A stretch of DNA of 64,000 nucleotides from contig NZ_JAKRNM010000009.1 of the NCBI RefSeq assembly GCF_022346995.1, positions 124,001 to 188,000 of the forward strand, in the 5' to 3' direction. The position numbers and the translations under genes are program-made. The notes below the pieces were generated by a model, which had not been told where the DNA came from, made no database searches, and saw only the letters and a program-made list of their open reading frames with translations. The DNA is from Paenibacillus sp. ACRRY (GTDB taxonomy: Bacteria > Bacillota > Bacilli > Paenibacillales > Paenibacillaceae). Below, one piece after another: positions 34,893 to 44,334 of the stretch. Position 1 is the stretch's first letter. Each line of letters opens with the position of its first letter.

Positions 34893-35405
34893 ATGATCTA
34901 TCAAATTAGTGTTGCCTTGATTGCGGTAGCTTTTGCAGTGTTGGTTTTCTTTTTGATTCGTACATTGAAATCTGCTCAGGGCTCACTGGACAATGTGTCC
35001 AAGACACTTCAGGAAGTTCAGAAAACGATTGACGAACTGAGTTATGAAGTGAAACAGACGGTAAGGCATGCCAATGATATTACGGTTGATGTGCAGCACA
35101 AGATGAAACAAATCGATCCGGTAATGGAATCGGTACAAAATTTGGGAGAGGTTTTGAATGAGGTAACCGAGGCTGCCAAACAGGTATCCACGACGATGAT
35201 CGCCAAATTTCAAACCAAACGCAACAATCAAGAGCAGCAAAACAAACGTGCAGAGGTAGCTAAAGTACAGACAACGCCTGCCACACCTACAGATCGGACC
35301 CTGCAAAGTTATCAGGCTACATATAACGATGACCCAAAGGGCGGGAAAAACTGGGTGAAGTACATCGATCTGGCGGCTAATGTGTGGCAACGTATGCGTA
35401 AATAA
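34893..35405 (+). CDS. DUF948 family protein
   Basis: A 170-residue protein with one N-terminal membrane helix (IYQISVALIAVAFAVLVFFLI) followed by a long amphipathic, coiled-coil-like region (about 25-110: LKSAQGSLDNVSKTLQEV, KTIDELSYEVKQTVRHAN) and a disordered end. This is the DUF948 pattern of Bacillus YtxG, whose gene is a general-stress gene. AGCGAGG precedes the ATG at 34893; an open frame back to 34731 passes through the promoter region and is not used. The SigB-type element before it supports stress control. Confidence 0.85.
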   Translation: MIYQISVALIAVAFAVLVFFLIRTLKSAQGSLDNVSKTLQEVQKTIDELSYEVKQTVRHANDITVDVQHKMKQIDPVMESVQNLGEVLNEVTEAAKQVSTTMIAKFQTKRNNQEQQNKRAEVAKVQTTPATPTDRTLQSYQATYNDDPKGGKNWVKYIDLAANVWQRMRK

Positions 35406-35476
35406 CATGACCGCTGTGTAATCCTGAATGTCTTTCAGAGCGGTGATGAACTGAACTTGATGAAAGGGTGAGAATC

Positions 35477-36010
35477 ATGATGAAACTATTGCTGGTAATG
35501 TTTAGCGTAATTTCTCCCTTTTCCGTTCAACCGGCAGCGATACCTGCTGCTCAAGATATGCAATGGACGGTAGTGGAAGAAGAAGTGCCAGAGGTTACTC
35601 TGGCTGCTGATCGATCCGGACCGGTTCGGCATTTTCAGACTCTGAATGGCATTTCTCTGGATGATAGCAAAGGTCATATTTTATCTGAGAAGGGTCAGCC
35701 CCTTCACAAAAAGGCAGATCCATATCTGGGATGTCCCGAATATGAGTTTGCTGACGTCAAGGTTGGACTCTGTGAGGATACCGGAGAGATCCAGTATATC
35801 CACATTGATGGAACTGAAGACCGGTTGAAACTTAACCAGCAGTGGATTGACATGAATGTCGAATCCATCCGCCAGGCTTTGGGTGAGCCGTATGTGGTAG
35901 CTGAAGATGGAGAAGTGTACCTGCGGGGTAATCAAGCCATTAAGGTTTATATCGAGCCCGGCACCGAGCAGATTGACGGAGTCGATTTGTTTGAAGATCA
36001 TCTCCAGTAG
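35477..36010 (+). CDS. Secreted hypothetical protein
   Basis: A 177-residue protein with a signal peptide (MMKLLLVMFSVISPFSVQPAAIPAA). The mature part reads LNGISLDDSKGHILSEKG, CPEYEFADVKVGLCEDTG and ESIRQALGEPYVVAEDGE, giving two similar halves, each with a G-I-x-L/V-type turn and a downstream C or E/V strand pair, reminiscent of SmpA/BamE-like small folds. I do not recognise the family. Two cysteines in the mature part may form a disulfide. AAAGGGTGAG precedes the ATG at 35477. It lies between two genes with SigB-type promoters, without one of its own. Confidence 0.68.
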   Translation: MMKLLLVMFSVISPFSVQPAAIPAAQDMQWTVVEEEVPEVTLAADRSGPVRHFQTLNGISLDDSKGHILSEKGQPLHKKADPYLGCPEYEFADVKVGLCEDTGEIQYIHIDGTEDRLKLNQQWIDMNVESIRQALGEPYVVAEDGEVYLRGNQAIKVYIEPGTEQIDGVDLFEDHLQ

Positions 36011-36038
36011 CGTAGAAATGGTTTCTTATTAAAGAAGC

Positions 36039-36064
36039 GTTTCAAATTAATATGGCAAGGTTAA
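36039..36064 (+). promoter_or_regulatory. SigB-type promoter of the YflT-like gene
   Basis: GTTTCA, 14 bases, GGTTAA, 48 bases before the start codon. It is the closest twin of the DUF1328 element. Confidence 0.72.
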
Positions 36065-36112
36065 ATATTAAAAGTAGCTCGAAAAGAAGATTATCAGAGG
36101 AGAGTGGAGACG

Positions 36113-36457
36113 ATGAATTCAACCAATGCGCAAGCTTATGCAAAAGTGGTGGAAAACGGAGTTCAAGCGGTAGAAGCAGTGAAAGAGCTGCAGAACACCG
36201 GTTACCTTGCTGATCACATCTTCGTTCTAGCCCACGAGAAGGATCGTACGGATCGAATTGCTGATACTGCGGATGCCAAGGAAATAGGTATTAAGGAAGA
36301 AGGCGTATTCGACTCCATGGCGAATTTGTTCCGATCACGCGGTGATGAACTCCGAGCCAAAATAGTATCTATGGGCTTTACAGAAGCTGAAGCAGACTTT
36401 TACGAGAGTGAACTCGATAAAGGCAAAGTGCTTGTTATTGCCAAGAAAAAGGATTAA
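36113..36457 (+). CDS. General stress protein YflT/GSP17M-like
   Basis: A 114-residue soluble protein of the general stress protein 17M family: KVVENGVQAVEAVKELQNTG, YLADHIFVLAHEKDRTDRIA, MANLFRSRGDELRAKIVSMG, FTEAEADFYESELDKGKVLV. In Bacillus subtilis YflT and relatives are strongly induced through SigB; the activity is unknown. The start at 36113 is eight bases after AGAGGAGAG. Its SigB-type promoter and the rsb operon following make it a marker for this regulon. A perfect 52-bp palindrome forms its terminator. Confidence 0.88.
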   Translation: MNSTNAQAYAKVVENGVQAVEAVKELQNTGYLADHIFVLAHEKDRTDRIADTADAKEIGIKEEGVFDSMANLFRSRGDELRAKIVSMGFTEAEADFYESELDKGKVLVIAKKKD

Positions 36458-36506
36458 ATGGTTCAAATGGTAACTGAAGCATCCTGAACAGGACGAGCTT
36501 CAGATT

Positions 36507-36558
36507 CAAAAACATAGATAAGGAATGGGGATATCCCCATTCCTTATCTATGTTTTTG
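36507..36558. terminator. Perfect 52-bp palindrome, terminator of the YflT-like gene
   Basis: Every base of the left arm (36507-36532) pairs with the right arm (36533-36558), centred on ATAT within GGGGATATCCCC and ending in five A and five T. As RNA it is an intrinsic terminator in both directions. It separates the stress protein from the RsbY-like gene. Confidence 0.88.
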
Positions 36559-36792
36559 CGAGTTTGGAAGCGGGATCAGAACGCGGGCAAAAACAGGGCG
36601 GCGAGCAGGTGTTTTTTCCTGTGGTGGTGCCATTTACTGATAGAAGTTTTTTGCTTTTACGATTATAGTTATAGTAGGAAATATTATGTCTACTGCTGTA
36701 TTGAACGCGAAAAATGTATATTTTGGGTTGTTACACGACTTGATAAAAATCGACAAACCCGGAACGGAACGCCACAGATAAGGGAGATAGAA

Positions 36793-37962
36793 ATGAAAAT
36801 ACTTATTGTTGACGACAATCCGACGAATGTCATTATTATTCGAGAAATTCTGAAAAAAGAGAACTATCGTGACATTTTAACGGCAAGTTCAGCCATGGAA
36901 ATGTTTGAAGTATTGGGAATTGGGGAGGAAAACAACGAACTACGTCCCAGACCGTCGGATATTGACCTGATTTTGCTAGATATGATGATGCCTGAAATGG
37001 ATGGAATTGAAGCTTGCAGTATTGTGCAGAAATTCGAGAATCTTAAGGATATTCCTATTATTATGGTTACAGCGATCGGGGACTCGAAGAAACTTGCCGA
37101 AGCATTGGATGCGGGAGCATCGGATTATGTAACCAAACCGATTAACAAGGTGGAGTTAATGGCCCGAATTCGACTTGCTCTCCGTTTGAAGCAGGAGAAG
37201 GACTGGCATAAGGAACGCGATCAACGCATTCAGGATGAACTTAAGCTGGCTGCCATGGTGCAGAATGCGGTGTTAAGTCCGGCCATTGACGAGCCGTTGT
37301 TCCATGTGAATGCCATCTATAAACCTTCATTTGAACTTGCAGGAGATCTCTACTCCTGGTACCCGCTGGGTGAAGGCCGCTATGGAGTATTGCTGCTGGA
37401 TATGATGGGGCATGGAATTTCGTCATCCCTGTTTACCATGTTTATAGCTTCGGTATTGAAGGATACGGTTACGACCTACGTAGACCCTGAGAAGGTGATT
37501 CAGGAGTTGAATCGTCGCTTTAATCAGCTGCATCTGGAAAAGCAGTTGGTACAGTACTATTTTACAGCCATATACCTGGTAGTAGATACCCGAATGAAAC
37601 GCATTGACTATGTCAATGCGGGGCATCCACCGGCATTATTTTTCCAGGAAGACGGGAGTGTAACGACATTTGATGCCGTATGCTGCCCGGTAGGTTTGTT
37701 CGACAAGATGGATATTGAACCACAGACCATCCACTATGAGGGTGACGGACACATTGCGCTTTATACTGATGGACTGCTTGAGGCTGTTCAAGGGGATCAG
37801 GAGGAGCAACTGGAATTCCTGAAAGAACAGCTGAAGGGCTCGCATGAATGGAATGAAGCAAACATGCAGGCTACGTTCTTTGATGACGAGATTCCCCAAG
37901 AGCGAGATGATGATAAATGCCTGGTGTGGATTACGTTAAATAAAGGGGCGGAAACTGAATGA
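36793..37962 (+). CDS. rsbY: Receiver-PP2C phosphatase, RsbY-like
   Basis: A 389-residue cytoplasmic regulator. Residues 1-135 are a receiver with LIVDDN, phosphoacceptor Asp63 (LLLDMMMPEMDG), VTAIGD and TKPI. After a helical linker (about 140-170) comes a SpoIIE-type PP2C phosphatase (about 190-389) with ELAGDLYSW, LLDMMGHGISSSL and YTDGLLEA. This matches RsbY of the Bacillus cereus group, which, when phosphorylated by RsbK, dephosphorylates RsbV and frees SigB. GGGAGA precedes the ATG at 36793; the open frame to 36550 starts in the palindrome and is not coding. It overlaps the next kinase gene by four bases. Confidence 0.88.
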   Translation: MKILIVDDNPTNVIIIREILKKENYRDILTASSAMEMFEVLGIGEENNELRPRPSDIDLILLDMMMPEMDGIEACSIVQKFENLKDIPIIMVTAIGDSKKLAEALDAGASDYVTKPINKVELMARIRLALRLKQEKDWHKERDQRIQDELKLAAMVQNAVLSPAIDEPLFHVNAIYKPSFELAGDLYSWYPLGEGRYGVLLLDMMGHGISSSLFTMFIASVLKDTVTTYVDPEKVIQELNRRFNQLHLEKQLVQYYFTAIYLVVDTRMKRIDYVNAGHPPALFFQEDGSVTTFDAVCCPVGLFDKMDIEPQTIHYEGDGHIALYTDGLLEAVQGDQEEQLEFLKEQLKGSHEWNEANMQATFFDDEIPQERDDDKCLVWITLNKGAETE

Positions 37963-40900
37963 AGATCAGAAATAAGCTGCTGATTGGTTTTACCGCACTC
38001 ATGGCCATATTGATTGTACTTACATTTGTAAGCTATGAACGGCTGAATAGCAGCAATCAACAGGTTGATCAGATGTACCAGGAGCGGTATTTGAAGGTTA
38101 GATATACTTCGTCTGTACGCGGAGAAGTTAATGATATAGCGAAAGTACTGGCTAACTTGTTGCTTAACCCAAATAACTCAACGAACGCTGCTGAAAATGA
38201 GCTGAAGGAAATGCAGGAACGGGGAGAAGGTTACCTGAAGGAAGTTCGTGAACGGGCGGACAGTGCAGGCGAGCATCAACTGGTCGATCGTGTTAATGCT
38301 GCCTGGGATTCATATAATTCATATGCGACTAGACAGATCAGCTTGATGGCCCAGGGACGTGCGGAGGATGGGAACAACTACCGCAATTCAACGGGCCTTG
38401 CCGTGCAGAAGGAAGCTGTAGATAGTTTAAACGCGCTCTCCCGTTTTCAAGACCAGGAGATTGATACGGAAATCAAGCAAGCGAACGAAGAGTATAACCG
38501 TGCCGTTCAGATTACAGTAGGCATTATGGTTGGCGGATTGCTGCTCGCACTTGGTGTGATTTTATGGGTACTTCCGAGCATTACAAGAGGTCTGAATACA
38601 GTCTCGATGATGATTACAAGTTTCGGTAAAGGTCGTTATCGCACCATCAGACGCATTCAGGTCAGGTCTACAGACGAAATTGGCCAGATTGCCAATGTGT
38701 TCAAAGAGGTATCAGCTGATCTGGAAGAAAAACAGGAAGTCGAGAAGGCTTATATGCAGGCACAGCAGGATCAGAACTGGATGAGCTCCAACATAGCCAG
38801 AGTGCCTGAACTACTGCGTGGTGTTGGTTCCATTCGCCAGATCTCGCAAATGTTTATCAGTGAGTTTACTCCGGTCCTTGGAGCACAGCTCGGCGTGGTT
38901 TATCTGATTGATGAAGAGAAGCACCCCGATGAGTTGAGAAGATATGGGGCATACGCCTTCGAGGAGAACGAGGACATTGGCAAGGAAGTATATCGGGTTG
39001 GCGAAGGTTTAATTGGTCAAGCTGCCCTTGATATGAAACCGATTATTCTTGAAGATACGCCTGAAGATTACATCCAGATTGGTTCAGCATCGGGTTCTAC
39101 CCGCGCAACCAGCATTATGATCTTCCCTGTCGTTTTTGAAGATGAACTGATTGGTGTTGTCGAATTGGCTTCTTTTGAAGGTTTTAATGATCTGCATAAA
39201 CAATTATTCTCTCAGCTCATTATGAATCTGGGTGTCATTCTTAATAACGTACGCCGCCGTCTTCGTGTGGAGGAGTTGCTGCGTGAATCCCAGGCTCTTA
39301 CAGAGGAACTTCAGGTACAGTCCGAGGAACTGCAGACACAGCAGGAAGAATTACGACGTTCCAATGAAAATCTGGAAGAACAGACAGACGCCCTCAAACG
39401 TTCCGAAGAACTGCTGCAGCGTCAGCAGGAAGAACTGGAGCATTTTAATACCGAATTGATTGCCAAGACTCGTGCTCTTGAAGAGCAGGTTCGTGAAGTC
39501 GAAGAGAAAAATGACGAAATTGAGAAAACGAAAACGCAATTGGAACAGCAAGCCATGCAGCTGTCGATGACCAGCAAATACAAGTCCGAATTCCTGGCAA
39601 ATATGTCGCATGAACTTCGGACACCGCTGAACAGTCTGCTGATTCTGTCTCAATTATTGTCTGAAAACAAAGAAGGAAATCTCAGCAGTAAACAGCAGGA
39701 ATACGCTCAAACGATCTATATGTCTGGTGCGGATCTGCTTAAAATGATTGACGAAATTTTGGACCTGTCCAAAGTAGACGCAGGAAAAATGGATATCAAT
39801 TATGAAACGGTTCGAATGGATGAGTTGACCGCTTTTGTGAAACAAAACTTTGGCCCCATGGCCAATAAAAAAGAACTGGATCTCAATATTGAATTTGAAA
39901 GTAATATACCCGAATGGGTATACACTGACAGCCATCGCGTGAAGCAAATTTTACGCAACTTGTTGTCGAATGCCTTCAAGTTTACCAACCGGGGATCCGT
40001 TAGCATTATTGGACGGAAGATGAAACCGGAAGAACTTCCGGGGTATCTGAACACCAATCAGGAATACATTGGATTTACCGTGAAGGATACAGGAATTGGA
40101 ATACCTTCAGACAAAACAGATCTGATCTTTGAAGCCTTCCAGCAAGTCGATGGAACAACCAGTCGCAAATACGGCGGTACCGGACTGGGCCTATCGATCA
40201 GCCGTGAACTTGCACGTCTGCTTGGTGGCGCGATTCAGGTCGAGTCCTCTGAAGGTGTGGGCAGTTCGTTTACGTTATATCTTCCGGACAATCATGAAGA
40301 AGCAGCTCCGGAAGAGGAAGGAGCTTCCCTGGCTGCCGCATCTGCCGAGTATGATTCGTCTGCAAGCCGATCCGGGACAATACGTTCAAGCAGGCAAACG
40401 GTCATTGCTCCAGATCCTGATAGTACTTCCCTAATGAACATGCCAGCAAACGACACGGCTGTTTCCGTCCAGATTGATGATGATCAGGAGAATCTAACGG
40501 ATGGTGACAAAATTCTGCTTATTATTGAGGATGACGTGAATTTTGCTCACATTTTGATGGATATGGCGAGAGGAAGAGGATTTAAGGCAATTGTGGCAAC
40601 ACAAGGGGACAAGGGACTTGAAATGGCCCGTCAATATTTGCCGGATGCGATTATTCTCGACATTCAGCTTCCGGTCATGGATGGTTGGGCGATTCTGGGC
40701 GAACTGAAGAGCAGCTCGGCAACACGCCATATACCGGTACATGTTATTTCCGTGATTGATGATATGAAGCAAGGATTGATGATGGGTGCCATTGCCTACC
40801 TGAAAAAACCTTCCAGTAAGGATTCACTGGATAAAGCCTTCTCGCATATCGAATCCTATACAGAGAATCAGTTGAAACGTTTGCTAATTGTGGAAGATGA

Positions 40901-41678
40901 CGAAGTACAGCGCAAAGCAATCATTGAACTCATCGGACATGACGATGTTGCCATAACGGCAGTGTCTACAGGCAGCGAGGCTTTAACTGAACTCCATAGC
41001 CAGAGGTACGATTGCATGGTGCTGGATCTGATGTTGACGGACATGACCGGATTCGAGTTGCTTGACCAGATCAGGGATGATGAATATCTGAACGATCTGC
41101 CGATTATCATCTACACAGGCAAAGAGCTGGATAGCAAGGAAGAAATGAAGCTGCGCAAATATGCGGAGTCCATCATTATCAAAGATGTGAAATCACCTGA
41201 ACGTCTGCTTGATGAGACAACCTTGTTCCTTCACCGGGTAGAAGCCAATCTGCCGGAAGACAAGCGCAGAATTCTGCAGAAGCTGCATAACAAGGAAACC
41301 TTGTTTGAAGGTAAGAAAATACTGCTCGTGGATGATGATATTCGAAATGTATTTGCCCTTTCGAGTGTGCTCGAAGGTTACCGAATGGATGTTACGTTCG
41401 CTGAAAACGGCCGCGAAGCTCTTGAGATTTTGGATAAGAATCCGGATATCGACCTTGTGTTGATGGATATGATGATGCCGGAAATGGATGGATACGAGGC
41501 GATGACACGTATTCGGCAGATTCCGAGATTTGAGAAGTTACCAATTATTGCACTGACGGCCAAAGCCATGAAAGATGATCGGGGCAAGTGTATTGAAGCT
41601 GGTGCTTCCGATTATGTGAAGAAACCGATTCAAACAGATCAATTGTTATCATTAATGCGCGTGTGGCTGTATTCGTAA
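37959..41678 (+). CDS. rsbK: Hybrid sensor kinase with three receivers, RsbK-like
   Basis: A 1239-residue protein: helix 1 (about 7-27), outside four-helix sensor (28-185), helix 2 (186-206), HAMP (207-262), GAF (275-430), a long coiled coil (435-545, full of EELQ/EELR heptads), HisKA with His551 (NMSHELRTPLNSL), HATPase (RNLLSNAFKFT, DTGIGIP, GGTGLGLSIS), then three receivers with Asp901, Asp1023 and Asp1170. In Bacillus cereus RsbK has the same N-terminal plan but one receiver. Its role there is to phosphorylate RsbY. Receiver 2 has IIIKDVKS in place of the usual KP. Translation is coupled to rsbY by ATGA. The CheR-like gene follows. Confidence 0.87.
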   Translation: MKIRNKLLIGFTALMAILIVLTFVSYERLNSSNQQVDQMYQERYLKVRYTSSVRGEVNDIAKVLANLLLNPNNSTNAAENELKEMQERGEGYLKEVRERADSAGEHQLVDRVNAAWDSYNSYATRQISLMAQGRAEDGNNYRNSTGLAVQKEAVDSLNALSRFQDQEIDTEIKQANEEYNRAVQITVGIMVGGLLLALGVILWVLPSITRGLNTVSMMITSFGKGRYRTIRRIQVRSTDEIGQIANVFKEVSADLEEKQEVEKAYMQAQQDQNWMSSNIARVPELLRGVGSIRQISQMFISEFTPVLGAQLGVVYLIDEEKHPDELRRYGAYAFEENEDIGKEVYRVGEGLIGQAALDMKPIILEDTPEDYIQIGSASGSTRATSIMIFPVVFEDELIGVVELASFEGFNDLHKQLFSQLIMNLGVILNNVRRRLRVEELLRESQALTEELQVQSEELQTQQEELRRSNENLEEQTDALKRSEELLQRQQEELEHFNTELIAKTRALEEQVREVEEKNDEIEKTKTQLEQQAMQLSMTSKYKSEFLANMSHELRTPLNSLLILSQLLSENKEGNLSSKQQEYAQTIYMSGADLLKMIDEILDLSKVDAGKMDINYETVRMDELTAFVKQNFGPMANKKELDLNIEFESNIPEWVYTDSHRVKQILRNLLSNAFKFTNRGSVSIIGRKMKPEELPGYLNTNQEYIGFTVKDTGIGIPSDKTDLIFEAFQQVDGTTSRKYGGTGLGLSISRELARLLGGAIQVESSEGVGSSFTLYLPDNHEEAAPEEEGASLAAASAEYDSSASRSGTIRSSRQTVIAPDPDSTSLMNMPANDTAVSVQIDDDQENLTDGDKILLIIEDDVNFAHILMDMARGRGFKAIVATQGDKGLEMARQYLPDAIILDIQLPVMDGWAILGELKSSSATRHIPVHVISVIDDMKQGLMMGAIAYLKKPSSKDSLDKAFSHIESYTENQLKRLLIVEDDEVQRKAIIELIGHDDVAITAVSTGSEALTELHSQRYDCMVLDLMLTDMTGFELLDQIRDDEYLNDLPIIIYTGKELDSKEEMKLRKYAESIIIKDVKSPERLLDETTLFLHRVEANLPEDKRRILQKLHNKETLFEGKKILLVDDDIRNVFALSSVLEGYRMDVTFAENGREALEILDKNPDIDLVLMDMMMPEMDGYEAMTRIRQIPRFEKLPIIALTAKAMKDDRGKCIEAGASDYVKKPIQTDQLLSLMRVWLYS

Positions 41679-41749
41679 CCCAATAGTTTGGGTAATGAAC
41701 AACAATACAACTATTACGTAAGTAACAAATGAAGAAGTGGAGAGAATCT

Positions 41750-42622
41750 ATGACACCGTGGGAACCTACCGAGGCTGATGAACAATCGGTCCGCATGCCG
41801 CAAGATGAAGAACGCGAATTGATTGAGATTGAGTTGTTATTGGAAGGTATGCACCGTCTGTACGGATATGACTTTAGAAATTACGCATTGCCATCTTTGA
41901 GACGAAGAATCTGGCACTATGCACATTCGGAGGGTCTTAAAACGATATCCGGGCTTCAGGAAAAGGTTCTGCATGAGCGTTCAGCATTCGAACGGTTCGT
42001 ACAGAATCTGTCCATTCCTGTGACCGAAATGTTTCGTGATCCTGCGCTCTTCCGGACATTCCGTGAAAAGATCATACCTGTGTTAAGGACCTATCCTTAT
42101 ATTCGGATTTGGCACGCAGGCTGCTCCACGGGTGAAGAAGTGTATTCCATGGCGATTATGCTGCATGAGGAAGGGTTGTATGACAAGGCACGGATCTATG
42201 CCACCGATATGAATGACCGCTCACTGCAGCAAGCCAAGGAAGGCGTATATGGTATTGAAAAGATGAAATTATACACTACAAATTATTTGGAGGCAGGGGG
42301 TACTAGAGCCTTCTCCGAATACTATACAGCGAAGTATAACTCGGTTATGTTTCATCCTTATTTGCGAAAAAATATTATTTTTGCAGAGCATAATCTGGCA
42401 ACAGACCGGTCATTTAACGAATTTAACGTTATTTTTTGCCGCAACGTCATGATTTATTTTAATGATGAATTAAGGAATCATGTGCATGGGCTATTTCATG
42501 AGAGCTTGAGCCATTTTGGCATTCTTGTTCTGGGATCCAAGGAATCGATCCATTTCACAGAATTCAGCGATGCTTACGAGCCGTTGGACCGGACGGAAAA
42601 AATATACCGGAAGATCAAATAG
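41750..42622 (+). CDS. rsbM: CheR-type methyltransferase, RsbM-like
   Basis: A 290-residue SAM-dependent methyltransferase. The N-terminal CheR helices include LEGMHRLYGYDFRNYALPSL and FERFVQNLSIPVTEMFRDP; the SAM site is IWHAGCSTGEEVYSMAI with RIYATDMND and NVIFCRNVMIYF. No CheB methylesterase or chemoreceptor gene is near. In the Bacillus cereus group RsbM is a CheR homologue that methylates RsbK and damps SigB activity. The position directly after the RsbK-like gene makes this the best reading. It starts at 41750 after GTGGAGAG. Its target here is inferred. Confidence 0.85.
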   Translation: MTPWEPTEADEQSVRMPQDEERELIEIELLLEGMHRLYGYDFRNYALPSLRRRIWHYAHSEGLKTISGLQEKVLHERSAFERFVQNLSIPVTEMFRDPALFRTFREKIIPVLRTYPYIRIWHAGCSTGEEVYSMAIMLHEEGLYDKARIYATDMNDRSLQQAKEGVYGIEKMKLYTTNYLEAGGTRAFSEYYTAKYNSVMFHPYLRKNIIFAEHNLATDRSFNEFNVIFCRNVMIYFNDELRNHVHGLFHESLSHFGILVLGSKESIHFTEFSDAYEPLDRTEKIYRKIK

Positions 42623-42638
42623 GGGGTTATGGTTAGCC

Positions 42639-44312
42639 ATGGGGCTCAATGAACCAATCCACATATTATTGGTAGATGACCGCCCCGAGAATCTGCTTGC
42701 TCTAGAAGCAGTTTTGGAATCGGAACAGTATAAACTCGTCAAGGCAACTTCTGGAGAAGAGGCACTTCGATGCTTGCTTAAAGACGAATTTGCGGTCATT
42801 GTGCTTGATGTGCAGATGCCTGGAATGGACGGAATTGAGACAGCGAAGTTAATTAAAGCGCGTGATAAGTCAAAGGATGTACCCATTATCTTTATCTCTG
42901 CCAACAGCAGGGAAGCAGAACATTTATTTGCGGGATATTCGGCAGGTGCCATCGATTATATGGTGAAGCCGTTTATCCCTCAGATTCTAAAATCCAAAAT
43001 AGAGGGTTTTGTCGAAATGTTCATTACGAACAAACGGCTTAAAACCCAAACCATGCTGCTTCATCAGAAAACGCAGGAACTCGAAAAAATGAATCAGCAG
43101 CTGATTCAGGCGAAAGAGGAAGCGGAAATCGCAGCCAATGCCAAAACCGAGTTTCTGGCGATGATGAGTCATGAGATCCGTACACCGATGAATGGTGTTA
43201 TCGGGATGGTTGATTTGCTGATGGAGACAGAATTGAAGGATGACCAGAAGGAATATATCGATATCGTGAGAAAGAGTGCGGATGCACTTGTCACGGTTAT
43301 TAATGATATTCTTGATTTTACCAAAATGGAATCCGGGAAAATGGAGCTGGAGGAGCATCCGTTTGATCTCGTTACATGTATTAGAGAGGTACTCGGCCTG
43401 TTTGCTGTGGAAGCAGGTAAAAAGAATCTGGAGCTGGACTACTTCCTCGAGGATTCTGTCCCTGCCTTGGTGTACGGCGATATGGCTAGACTGCGTCAGG
43501 TCCTGATGAATTTGATTGCCAATGCAATCAAGTTTACGGACCAGGGCGGAGTCTATCTGATCGTATCTGTTAACGAAGAAAAAGACGGTAGAATGACCTT
43601 GGAATTTGCAGTAAAGGATACTGGTATTGGGATATCCTCAGACAAAGTGGATCGCCTGTTCCAGCCATTTTCTCAGTTGGATACATCGATGACACGCAAG
43701 TACGGTGGAACTGGCTTGGGACTTGCCATTTGCCGGACGTTAGTGGAAATGATGGGCGGAAGCATTCATCTGGATACGAGTGAGAAGCGTGGTGCTACCT
43801 TTGTCTTCACTATTCAGGTTCAACGCTATGTGGAGACGGAACTGATTATCGGTAATGGAGAAGAACAACCGGAGAATATGGAACGTTATGAAATGCAGCC
43901 TTCCGTATTGATTGTCGATGATCACCCCATTAACCAAAAGTTGATGGCAATTATGCTGAGCAAGCTGGGCTTCACTTCGGATACCGCAGAAGATGGACAG
44001 AAAGCGCTGGATATGGTTCTAGAGAACCCTGGCTATGATTATATATTTATGGATTTGCAAATGCCGGTTATGGACGGATTGGAATGTACACGTAAAATTC
44101 GGGAAAGTCTTCCGAAGGAAAAGCAGCCTGTTGTACTGGCCATGACCGCCAATGTAATGGAGGGCATCCAGCAGCGCTGCCTTGCTGTCGGAATGGATGA
44201 TTACATCAGTAAACCCGTTAAGATGGGCAGTGTGAAGCAAAAATTGTCGCGATTTCAGGAAGAGCGCCAGAGCTTCAAATCAGCCTCGTCAGCCATGAAT
44301 CGAGCCAATTGA
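42639..44312 (+). CDS. Receiver-kinase-receiver hybrid protein
   Basis: A 557-residue soluble protein with no membrane segment. Receiver 1 has LLVDDRPEN, Asp57 (IVLDVQMPGMDG) and VKPF; a coiled linker leads to HisKA with His178 (AMMSHEIRTPMNGVIG), HATPase (MNLIANAIKFTD, DTGIGIS, GGTGLGLAI) and receiver 2 with Asp472 (IFMDLQMPVMDG) and SKPV. A kinase between two receivers can act as a relay that integrates inputs. It sits between the CheR-like and rsbV genes, so it probably feeds the SigB switch, perhaps through the RsbY-like receiver. I know of no counterpart in the Bacillus cereus sigB locus. AGGGGG lies about twelve bases before the ATG. Confidence 0.85.
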   Translation: MGLNEPIHILLVDDRPENLLALEAVLESEQYKLVKATSGEEALRCLLKDEFAVIVLDVQMPGMDGIETAKLIKARDKSKDVPIIFISANSREAEHLFAGYSAGAIDYMVKPFIPQILKSKIEGFVEMFITNKRLKTQTMLLHQKTQELEKMNQQLIQAKEEAEIAANAKTEFLAMMSHEIRTPMNGVIGMVDLLMETELKDDQKEYIDIVRKSADALVTVINDILDFTKMESGKMELEEHPFDLVTCIREVLGLFAVEAGKKNLELDYFLEDSVPALVYGDMARLRQVLMNLIANAIKFTDQGGVYLIVSVNEEKDGRMTLEFAVKDTGIGISSDKVDRLFQPFSQLDTSMTRKYGGTGLGLAICRTLVEMMGGSIHLDTSEKRGATFVFTIQVQRYVETELIIGNGEEQPENMERYEMQPSVLIVDDHPINQKLMAIMLSKLGFTSDTAEDGQKALDMVLENPGYDYIFMDLQMPVMDGLECTRKIRESLPKEKQPVVLAMTANVMEGIQQRCLAVGMDDYISKPVKMGSVKQKLSRFQEERQSFKSASSAMNRAN

Positions 44313-44334
44313 AATAATTGCTAATTATGATTTT

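Noticed and set aside
36553..36578. Another SigB-type promoter (GTTTTT, 14 bases, GGGATC) before the RsbY-like gene
   Set aside because: The -35 box is part of the palindromic terminator and the -10 box lacks the TA; it lies over 200 bases from the start.
36550..36792. 81-residue N-terminal extension of the RsbY-like protein
   Set aside because: It starts within the palindrome, is Cys/Tyr-rich and lacks a ribosome site; the receiver begins directly at the ATG at 36793.
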